From JBCCMF01 sp038747545 (GTDB taxonomy: Bacteria; Bacteroidota; Rhodothermia; Rhodothermales; JBCCMF01): DNA of 11,952 nt. The stretch's first letter is position 1. Each line of letters begins with the position of its first letter. A program made the position numbers and the translations under genes. This document shows positions 6,744 to 11,952 of this stretch, piece after piece. The notes under the pieces were generated by a model that was not told the DNA's origin, did no database searches, and saw nothing but the letters and a program-made list of their open reading frames with translations. Location of the stretch: the NCBI GenBank assembly GCA_038747545.1, contig JBCDJT010000147.1:1-11952 (forward strand), in the 5' to 3' direction.

Positions 6744-7841
6744 CTCGAACAGGTCGAGCAAGGCGTTCGCCAGGCCAAGGTCCGCGCCTTGCTGATTGAT
6801 GAGTAGGGCTACGGTGACGCGGGTCTCGGGGTTGAAGACGAGGCGCGTGGTGCCGCCTACCGCACCGCCGTTGTGGGCGATCAATGAGCGTCCGTCGTCC
6901 AGCGTGGCTAGCTGCCATCCAAAGCCATAGTTCACGCCCTCGCCCGCGGTCGTCTGTTGCTCGGTGAACAGCAGGTCGAGTATTTCCTGGTCGAAGAATC
7001 CAGGCTCATAGTGCGCTTGGGCGAAGCGGATGAGGTCTTCGGTGGTCGAGAGGAAGCCGCCGCCCGCCCACTTGTAGCTGTTGTTGACGGCCGGTGCGTT
7101 CATCCAATGCCCGTCGGCACTCTTCGCGTATTGACGGGCGCGCTGCACGATGAGGCTGTCCACATGGTCGGCCACGGTGTGGTGCATGCCGAGCGGCGCA
7201 AACACCTCGGCGCGCATGTAGGACAGGAAGTCTTGCCCCGATGCGCCCTCGACCACGGCGCTGATCAAGTTCCACCCATAGCTGCTGTAGGCATAAGCTG
7301 AGCCCGGCGGATGGGTAAGCGCGTCGTCTTTGAAGATGTCGATGCCGTCCTGCACGCTCACGAACCGCTCGTTGAGCAGTACCTCTTGACCGCGATAGTG
7401 CCGGATGCCGCCCAGGTGTCCGCCGAGTTGGCGCGTGGTCACCACGTGGGCCTTCTCGGGGAAATAGGGGACATAGGTTTGTACCGGGGCGTCTACATCT
7501 AGCCGTCCTTCTTCTACGAGCCGCGCCACGGCCGCCGCCGCGAGCGGCTTCGAGATGCTGGCGATGCGGAACTTAGTCGTCGGCCAGACGGGCACGCGAT
7601 GCTCCAAATCAGCATAGCCAAACCCCTCCGACCACACCAAGTCCTCTCCGACAGCCACGGCGATGGCCAGGCCAGGCAGACCGTGCGTGTCGAGGTGTGC
7701 TTGGGCAAGGGCGCGCGCCGAATCGATCGTGGCGGCGTGAGATGCGACGGGCGCATAGACAGCCTGGGCATATGCTGCAGGCGCGAGGAGCAACGCGCCG
7801 CACAGGACGAAGACGCGAATCAGGGCAAGACGAAGAGGCAT
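6732..7841 (-). CDS. LACTB-like serine hydrolase (beta-lactamase / PBP4*-fold), exported
   Basis: 369-residue enzyme of the class C beta-lactamase fold (PF00144), a family of esterases, D-aminopeptidases and LACTB-like proteases. A signal peptide ends near AYA (residue 25). Catalytic SISK lies at 95-98 (nucleophile S95, base K98). The second motif is YSSYGW (185-190), where the usual YxN asparagine is Ser, similar to the YST of mitochondrial LACTB. The third is HNGG (323-326) in place of KTG. YVPYFPEKAHVVTTRQL and GIRHYRG (about 123-151) also recall LACTB rather than true beta-lactamases, so antibiotic resistance is unlikely. The substrate is unknown; an ester or peptide bond in the periplasm or outside is inferred. 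The start lies 11 bases after the GH9 stop, which points to a shared transcript, with no Shine-Dalgarno of its own. It ends convergently with the small exported protein. Confidence 0.9.
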   Translation of the reverse strand: MPLRLALIRVFVLCGALLLAPAAYAQAVYAPVASHAATIDSARALAQAHLDTHGLPGLAIAVAVGEDLVWSEGFGYADLEHRVPVWPTTKFRIASISKPLAAAAVARLVEEGRLDVDAPVQTYVPYFPEKAHVVTTRQLGGHLGGIRHYRGQEVLLNERFVSVQDGIDIFKDDALTHPPGSAYAYSSYGWNLISAVVEGASGQDFLSYMRAEVFAPLGMHHTVADHVDSLIVQRARQYAKSADGHWMNAPAVNNSYKWAGGGFLSTTEDLIRFAQAHYEPGFFDQEILDLLFTEQQTTAGEGVNYGFGWQLATLDDGRSLIAHNGGAVGGTTRLVFNPETRVTVALLINQQGADLGLANALLDLFEANR

Positions 7842-7852
7842 AGGCGAGCCTG

Positions 7853-10450
7853 TCAGGGAAGGCGAACGAGTGAGCGGGTAGCGGTGTGCAATCCGGTCTG
7901 GATGCGGTACAGGTAGACGCCTGGAGGCAGGGTATGCCCAGCATCGTCAGTACCATCCCATGCGGTGCGATGCACGCCCGCCGCGGTATCGGCATCGACG
8001 AGCGTACGGACGCGGCGGCCCAGCACATCGAATACCTCCAAGGTCACTGGTGAAGGGGTGTCCAGCGCAAAGGTGAGCGTCGTGCGGGTGTCGAACGGGT
8101 TCGGGTAGGCGGCCTCCAGTCGGAACGACGGCGCAGGCGCCTCCTCGACGCTGCCGACGCCCGTAGGCGGCCCCGGCTGGTCGCTCGTGAGGTAGCCGTA
8201 CGCTGCCGCCGCCTTGCCGATGGTTTGGTTGACGGTGTACTCGTTGACGGGCGGATTGTAGCGGTTCTCGAACCATAACTCATGCACCGGCCACGTGTCG
8301 GCGGCGGGGTAGACATGGTTGCGCAAGACCCACTGGTCGTGCCACGGCCCGTTGCCTTCGCCGCGCGACGGCTCCCAGCGGTGCGGTCCGTACGGCACGA
8401 TACCGGGAATTGGCCCGCGCCCCTCCGGGTAGTGGTAGTACCACGAGTCCACGTGCAGGATTTCCTGCGGCGAGCGGTGCCCCAGGCCCGTCACCCACGT
8501 CATGTTGAGGCCGTTGCCGCCCAGGAAGTAGTCGGCGGTCGTGTACTGCCAGTCGAGGTACTGCTGCTCGCCCGTGAGGTAATGGGCGGCGATGAGCGGC
8601 AGCGACTTGGGCGTGGAGGCGCCGCCAAACCACGACGGCTCCCACCACTGCGCGCCCGTCCGCCCGCTGCGCCGCCGAGCCGTGTCGATGTTATTCGTGC
8701 GCGCCCAGTTGATCGCCGCGCTGCGGATGCGGTTCTTGAGCGCCGCGTCGATGGTCGGCTGGTCGGTGGTGGCGTAGAGCCACGCGGCGTACTGCTGGTC
8801 GTGGCTCTGAAACTCCCACAGGCCGCGTGTGGACGTCGTGATCATGTTATCGGCCTTGAACTGCGTCTGGTAGCGCTCCTCGCCCGTGAGTTTGAAGAGC
8901 GATGCGGCCGCGTAGTGCCGGTCGTCGCGGAGGCGCGTCTGCTCGTTCTGGGCTGTGTTTGCCAGCGCCCAGCCGTAGGCCGCTGCCGCCGTCGTGGCGT
9001 ACGTGCTCGCGAGGTCGTGCTGGTCGATCATCCGCAAGACGAACGCGAGGTGCCCCGCCACCGCCGCGTAGCGCAGCGACGCCTCGGGATCGACAGCGTA
9101 GGAGTACCACGTGTCCGTGTCGGTGACGGAGGAGACGCCGTTGTCGGGGTGGCGGATGGTTTCGAGGCCGCCATGCACGGCGCCGTCGGCGCGCTGCATC
9201 CGCCGCATGAAGTCCACGCCCCACATCACCTCGTCGAGCACGTCAGGAATGCCGTTGCCGCTCTCAGGGATGTTGAATTCGCCGTCAGTGAAGTGGTCAG
9301 GCGCAAACTCGAACATCGTCAGCAGGTCAGAGCCGACTTCGAGGTGGCCGCGGTGCCGGTCCCAGTCGCCTGCGTCGTGCCATCCGCCCCAGAATGCGCG
9401 CTCCTCGCCCGTGGCAAACTGCGGCAGCTCGCTGAACGCGTTGCCGCCGTCCATGTAGCGCCAGGTAGAGAGCACGGCGCGGTCGCCGTCGTCCGGGTGG
9501 AAGTCGCGCTCGCGCACGAAGTCGGTGTGCGGCGGTCCGTAGGCGATGCCGCTGCGCTGGTGGAAGAGCCCACGCATGGTCGTGTAGAACGCAATCCGGT
9601 AGACATCGGCATCGATCCGAAACGGAAACGACGCGCCGATGCGCTCCACGTAAATGCGGTACGTGCCGGATGTCTGGAAGGCCGAGAAGTCGCACTCCCA
9701 CACGTCGGCGCCGAAGTAGTTGGCGTACGGCCCCTCGTTGTTCTGCCCCGTGTCGGGCCCGCCCGTCTCCAGGTCCTTGCGCAGTTGCAGCGTGGACGAG
9801 AACGCTGCCTCGCCCGTCGCGTCGTCGAGCACGTGGCACGGCGTGTTGGCATAGCTGTTCAGGTCCAGCGGGCCCGCGTCGCCCATCCAGTGCGAGACGT
9901 AGGCGTATTTCATGCCTGCCGTGGGCACGTAGCCCACTTGGTTGACGTGCACCGCCTCGGTACGCGTCTGGCTGGGCTGGTAGACGAACGTGGTGTCGCC
10001 GTTTTGCGCGGAGCGCCGCGCGCCGGAGAAGCGGTAGTCAAGCGTGTACGTTTTGCCGGGCACGAGCGGCTCGGGCAGGTCGAGGTAGAGCCAGTGGTCC
10101 ATGACGACGGGCAGATCAGGCCACACCCGTGTAAAGCCCGACGCCTTGCTCTTGCGCCCCACGCTCAGCGGCTCGATCTCGGCAGCGTAGTTGGCGTCAT
10201 CGGGGCTCGTGATTGTGTATTGCCCTGGCTGGACGATGCGGTTGGTGCCGATGGGGCTCTTGTGCAACACGTCGTCGTTGTCGCCTTGGCCCAAGCCGAA
10301 GTGATCCACATAGCCTTCGCTGAGGTGCAGCAGGATGACCTGATCGGTGAGTGGCTGCAGGTCCTTCAGCACCGGGCGGTCCTGCGCCTGCACCACAGGA
10401 CAGACGAGTGCTGCGAGTATCAGTGTGCCTATGCTCCAAACGATACGCAT
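7853..10450 (-). CDS. GH9-family glycoside hydrolase (cellulase-like) with N-terminal Ig-like domains and a C-terminal sorting domain
   Basis: 865-residue exported enzyme. Layout: signal peptide to VQA (22); an extra, probably all-beta domain (about 25-160); a CelD-type N-terminal Ig-like domain (about 165-280, opening TEAVHVNQVGY); GH9 (alpha/alpha)6 barrel (about 285-755); sorting domain (about 775-865: YPNPFDTRTTLTF, FDVLGRRVRTL, the FlgD-like AWDGTDDAGHTLPPGVYLYRI). GH9 is an inverting family. The catalytic-base motif GGWHDAGDWDRH (355-366) holds D359 and D362, NGIPDVLDE (399-407) follows, and the likely catalytic acid is E737 in VNEYTVNQ. Most GH9 enzymes cut beta-1,4-glucan, but the family includes other activities, so the substrate is open. 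The start is supported by a strong ribosome site at 10458-10464. It is followed after 11 bases by the serine hydrolase and preceded by a Sel1 lipoprotein gene. The sorting domain suggests the cell surface or release. Confidence 0.95.
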   Translation of the reverse strand: MRIVWSIGTLILAALVCPVVQAQDRPVLKDLQPLTDQVILLHLSEGYVDHFGLGQGDNDDVLHKSPIGTNRIVQPGQYTITSPDDANYAAEIEPLSVGRKSKASGFTRVWPDLPVVMDHWLYLDLPEPLVPGKTYTLDYRFSGARRSAQNGDTTFVYQPSQTRTEAVHVNQVGYVPTAGMKYAYVSHWMGDAGPLDLNSYANTPCHVLDDATGEAAFSSTLQLRKDLETGGPDTGQNNEGPYANYFGADVWECDFSAFQTSGTYRIYVERIGASFPFRIDADVYRIAFYTTMRGLFHQRSGIAYGPPHTDFVRERDFHPDDGDRAVLSTWRYMDGGNAFSELPQFATGEERAFWGGWHDAGDWDRHRGHLEVGSDLLTMFEFAPDHFTDGEFNIPESGNGIPDVLDEVMWGVDFMRRMQRADGAVHGGLETIRHPDNGVSSVTDTDTWYSYAVDPEASLRYAAVAGHLAFVLRMIDQHDLASTYATTAAAAYGWALANTAQNEQTRLRDDRHYAAASLFKLTGEERYQTQFKADNMITTSTRGLWEFQSHDQQYAAWLYATTDQPTIDAALKNRIRSAAINWARTNNIDTARRRSGRTGAQWWEPSWFGGASTPKSLPLIAAHYLTGEQQYLDWQYTTADYFLGGNGLNMTWVTGLGHRSPQEILHVDSWYYHYPEGRGPIPGIVPYGPHRWEPSRGEGNGPWHDQWVLRNHVYPAADTWPVHELWFENRYNPPVNEYTVNQTIGKAAAAYGYLTSDQPGPPTGVGSVEEAPAPSFRLEAAYPNPFDTRTTLTFALDTPSPVTLEVFDVLGRRVRTLVDADTAAGVHRTAWDGTDDAGHTLPPGVYLYRIQTGLHTATRSLVRLP

Positions 10451-10457
10451 CCGCTTG

Positions 10458-10464
10458 CCTCCTC
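10458..10464 (-). promoter_or_regulatory. Consensus Shine-Dalgarno site of the GH9 gene
   Basis: On the minus strand GAGGAGG is followed by a 7-base spacer and the ATG at 10450. It is the only consensus ribosome-binding site I found in front of a gene in this window; it fixes the GH9 start and suggests unusually efficient initiation. Confidence 0.75.
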
Positions 10465-10522
10465 AGACGAATAAACCCGCCAGGAAGGGTACGGCGACCG
10501 CCAATGAGGAGCAAGAGGGCGG

Positions 10523-11317
10523 CTAACTCCGGGTGCCCGCGTCCCAGGCGGCGATGACCTCAGCCGGACCAGCATGCCGAGTGGCCTCATCGCGCAGTGA
10601 GGTCAGATAGCGCTCCAGGATACGGGGTGCCTCTGCATGCCCCTCGCTGGCGCGTTGCTCCAAGTAGGTGAGCGCAGCCAGCGGGTTCTTGCTCATGAGG
10701 ATGGTCGTGTACATCGCAAAGCTGTGCGCGTGGTCCTGCGCTTCGGCGCGTGCCAAGTACGCCTCGCGCTCGTCCTGCGCCAGGTCGAGTTCACCCGGAG
10801 AGGCCCACAGAATGAACGATGCTTCGGCGTGGCCCTGTGCCGAGGCGGCTTCGAGCAAGCGCCGCGCCTCCGCTACATCGTGCGGAGCCGTCATGCCGTA
10901 CCAAGTCATGTCGCGATCGTACAGCTTAGCGAGCGCCAACTCCGTCATCGCCGTAAGGTCGCCAGCTTCGGCCAGCCCTTCTACACGGGCACTACCCTGG
11001 GCTTGGTAGCGTTTGGCGCGCTCCTCATCCTGCGCCCATCCGCCCCAGAAGGTGTTGAACGCGATAATCGGGTCTGCGGGTACCGCGCCGCTGGCCCCGG
11101 CCAACTCACCGTAGCCATAGAAGCGGGCAAGGTGAAAGTCAGCGTTAAACGAGCCTGCGTCTGATGCGGCATGCAACAAGCGATACGCCCGCACAGGCTG
11201 CTCCGCCTCGTATGCCGCCACCGCGTCGTCGTACAGCGCTTCGGGCGTGGCGGTAGGGTCGATGGAGGTACATGCACTGATCACAAGTAGACCAGCGACG
11301 AGAAGGAGATAGCGCAT
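10523..11317 (-). CDS. Sel1-repeat (TPR-like) lipoprotein
   Basis: 264-residue probable lipoprotein: a short hydrophobic leader ends in the lipobox ISAC, with C16 as the lipidated cysteine. The rest is alpha-helical with degenerate Sel1-like repeats. The clearest units are ARRLLEAASAQGHAEASFIL (151-170) and LAALTYLEQRASEGHAEAP (213-231); weaker ones are AYRLLHAASDAGSFNADFHLA (44-64) and GLAEAGDLTAMTELALAKLY (114-133). Sel1 repeats are protein-interaction scaffolds; no partner can be named. The gene lies 72 bases upstream of the GH9 gene on the same strand, so co-transcription is possible, but GH9 has its own strong ribosome site. The ATG at 11317 directly precedes the leader; no Shine-Dalgarno is visible. 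Confidence 0.82.
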   Translation of the reverse strand: MRYLLLVAGLLVISACTSIDPTATPEALYDDAVAAYEAEQPVRAYRLLHAASDAGSFNADFHLARFYGYGELAGASGAVPADPIIAFNTFWGGWAQDEERAKRYQAQGSARVEGLAEAGDLTAMTELALAKLYDRDMTWYGMTAPHDVAEARRLLEAASAQGHAEASFILWASPGELDLAQDEREAYLARAEAQDHAHSFAMYTTILMSKNPLAALTYLEQRASEGHAEAPRILERYLTSLRDEATRHAGPAEVIAAWDAGTRS

Positions 11318-11347
11318 GCGATGCTCACTGCTGAGTTCAGAGAACGA

Positions 11348-11364
11348 AGCCGTTTGATACGGCT
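11348..11364 (-). terminator. Hairpin between brnA-like and Sel1 genes, possible weak terminator
   Basis: AGCCGT (11348-11353) and ACGGCT (11359-11364) form a 6-bp stem with a 5-base loop in the 110-base gap after the brnA-like stop. On the minus strand it is followed by TCGTTCTCT, which is only loosely T-rich, so it may be a weak terminator or chance. Confidence 0.3.
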
Positions 11365-11427
11365 GCTTGCATGCGGTATCGGATGGGAGGCGTGGAAGTT
11401 TAGGCGTTCGTACAGACGGGCGTGCTA

Positions 11428-11694
11428 TCAGCGCTCGTCCTTGCCACGGCGGGCGTCGACAAACGAGCGAAGCACCGCGTTGATGCGCGTCTGGTACCCC
11501 GGTCCGCCACCTCGGAAGTAGTCGATCACGTCACGATCCACTCGGATGGTGATACGCGTCGTCTCCGTCGGCACAACAACCTTAGCGTTAGCCCACAACG
11601 CCTCGCCGAGTTCAGGGATATCGGAGTAGTCAATCTCGCTGTCGGGCAAAGCGGCCAGCTCCTCAGCGGTCAGCTCTTTGTTGTAGCGCTTCAT
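11428..11694 (-). CDS. brnA: BrnA-family antitoxin (ribbon-helix-helix)
   Basis: 88-residue protein matching the BrnA antitoxin family (PF14384). In type II BrnT/BrnA systems BrnA binds and neutralises the ribonuclease toxin BrnT and represses the operon through its DNA-binding domain. Visible hallmarks are ELTAEELAALPDSEIDYSDIPEL (about 7-29), ALWANAKVVVP (32-42), the RHH strand TRITIRV (46-52), and helices VDRDVIDYF and GYQTRINAVLRSFVDA (66-81). Start: an ATG at 11736 is in frame, but MKRYNKELT at 11694 fits the family and overlaps the end of the brnT remnant in the usual toxin-first order. The toxin is not intact, so this is an orphan antitoxin. No Shine-Dalgarno; expression was probably coupled to brnT. 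Whether it still binds DNA or has been recruited elsewhere is unknown. Confidence 0.88.
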   Translation of the reverse strand: MKRYNKELTAEELAALPDSEIDYSDIPELGEALWANAKVVVPTETTRITIRVDRDVIDYFRGGGPGYQTRINAVLRSFVDARRGKDER

Positions 11695-11740
11695 AGTAGC
11701 GTTTGCGTTCTCTGCGGTTGGCGAGACGTGTGCCAACTCC
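11663..11740 (-). pseudogene. C-terminal remnant of a BrnT-type toxin gene
   Basis: Directly upstream of, and overlapping by 32 bases, the brnA-like start, a minus-strand frame reads RLANRRERKRYYEALQQ and stops at 11663. This resembles the C-terminal end of BrnT toxins (typically ISAR(R/K)AxRRERxxYE), which normally ends at the start of brnA. The rest of the roughly 90-residue toxin, including the catalytic core, is absent: further upstream the frame reads unrelated residues and then runs into a dispersed-repeat-like element. I read this as a 5'-truncated toxin gene. The match is short and made by memory, so it could be partly coincidental, though position and order support it. Confidence 0.5.
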
Positions 11741-11764
11741 GAGGTTTAGCACACGGTCTCCTCT

Positions 11765-11808
11765 TGTCATCCCGAGCGGCGGCCACAGGCCAAAGCCGAG
11801 GGATCTCC
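11765..11808. repeat. Dispersed-repeat-like intergenic element (TGTCATCCCGAG ... GAGGGATCTC)
   Basis: The segment starts TGTCATCCCGAGCGG, contains GGCCACAGGCC as a small central hairpin, and ends GCCGAGGGATCTC. This layout, with partial inverted symmetry (CCCGAGCGGC versus GCCGAGGG), resembles short non-coding dispersed elements I recall from several bacterial genomes with TCATCCCGAG...GGGATCTC ends. Only one copy is present in the window, so repetition itself cannot be shown here. It sits where the body of the BrnT toxin gene would be expected. Confidence 0.45.
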
Positions 11809-11874
11809 CACTCTGAGGTGGCTCTGTTGCACGGAGGCAAGAGGTAGGCACATTGCCCCCTCACCCCATTCTGC

Positions 11875-11952
11875 TCACCCTGCCGAGAGTGCATAGCTCT
11901 CCGGGCGGCCCAACGCCAGCATACCGTTGAGCACCTTGCTGCCGATTCGCGC
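11875..11952 (-). CDS. Possible C-terminal end of a gene entering from the right edge
   Basis: From the right edge the minus strand is open for 25 codons to a TGA at 11875-11877, ending in RPESYALSAG. Twenty of the 25 codons end in G or C, in keeping with real genes here. I do not recognise the protein; this is too short to prove coding. Between this stop and the brnT remnant (11741-11874) I see only the repeat-like element. Confidence 0.35.
   Translation of the reverse strand, partial: ARIGSKVLNGMLALGRPESYALSAG

Noticed and set aside
8282..10474. 730-codon open frame on the plus strand, antisense to the GH9 gene
   Set aside because: It covers almost exactly the GH9 gene and translates to Arg/Val/His-rich sequence without domains; this is the usual shadow frame in high-GC DNA.
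10465..10522. Weak stem-loops (CCGCC/GGCGG, CGCC/GGCG) between the Sel1 and GH9 genes, considered as a terminator
   Set aside because: Stems of 4-5 bp in GC-rich DNA with long loops and no T-run; not distinguishable from chance.
11321..11521. 66-codon plus-strand frame between the Sel1 and brnA-like genes
   Set aside because: Arg-rich translation without motifs, overlapping the brnA-like gene in antisense; no support as a gene.
11695..11736. Earlier start for the BrnA-like protein at 11736
   Set aside because: The extra 14 residues do not fit the BrnA family, and in another frame the same bases encode the BrnT-like tail.

Overview
This high-GC window most likely comes from a Rhodothermota/Bacteroidota-type bacterium (the Salinibacter/Rubricoccus side of the tree). 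Two large exported proteins end in the PNPF...G(T/V)YLYRI C-terminal domain typical of Bacteroidota type IX ('T9SS type A') sorting domains, one of them with an FlgD-like segment. Nearly all start codons lack a Shine-Dalgarno sequence, as is usual in that phylum. This placement is an inference from gene content, not a taxonomic match.

Left end (1-1703, minus strand): the N-terminal three quarters of a ChrA chromate-type transporter, running off the left edge. Seven bases upstream lies a DoxX-family membrane protein, and further upstream a small unnamed three-helix membrane protein. A roughly 160-base divergent spacer carrying a nested palindrome separates these from the next block.

Centre left (1868-6685, plus strand): a GspE/PilB-family secretion/pilus ATPase with a proline-rich N-terminus; a secreted protein made of three tandem lamin-tail-like (LTD) repeats plus a sorting domain; and a small exported protein of unknown function in a visibly AT-richer patch.

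Centre right (6732-11317, minus strand): a probable operon of a multidomain GH9 glycoside hydrolase followed 11 bases later by a LACTB-like (beta-lactamase-fold) serine hydrolase. Upstream of them is a Sel1-repeat lipoprotein. The GH9 gene has the only consensus Shine-Dalgarno site I found in front of any gene here.

Right end (11428-11952, minus strand): a BrnA-type antitoxin whose BrnT toxin partner survives only as a C-terminal tail. That tail abuts a short dispersed-repeat-like element, and beyond it a reading frame enters from the right edge.

Taken together this is an ordinary chromosomal stretch rich in envelope and secreted proteins. The parts most worth a second look are the GH9/serine-hydrolase pair, the three-repeat LTD protein with one cysteine per repeat, the decayed BrnT/BrnA locus, and the small AT-rich secreted protein. 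I see no tRNA, rRNA, CRISPR array, transposase or phage genes.
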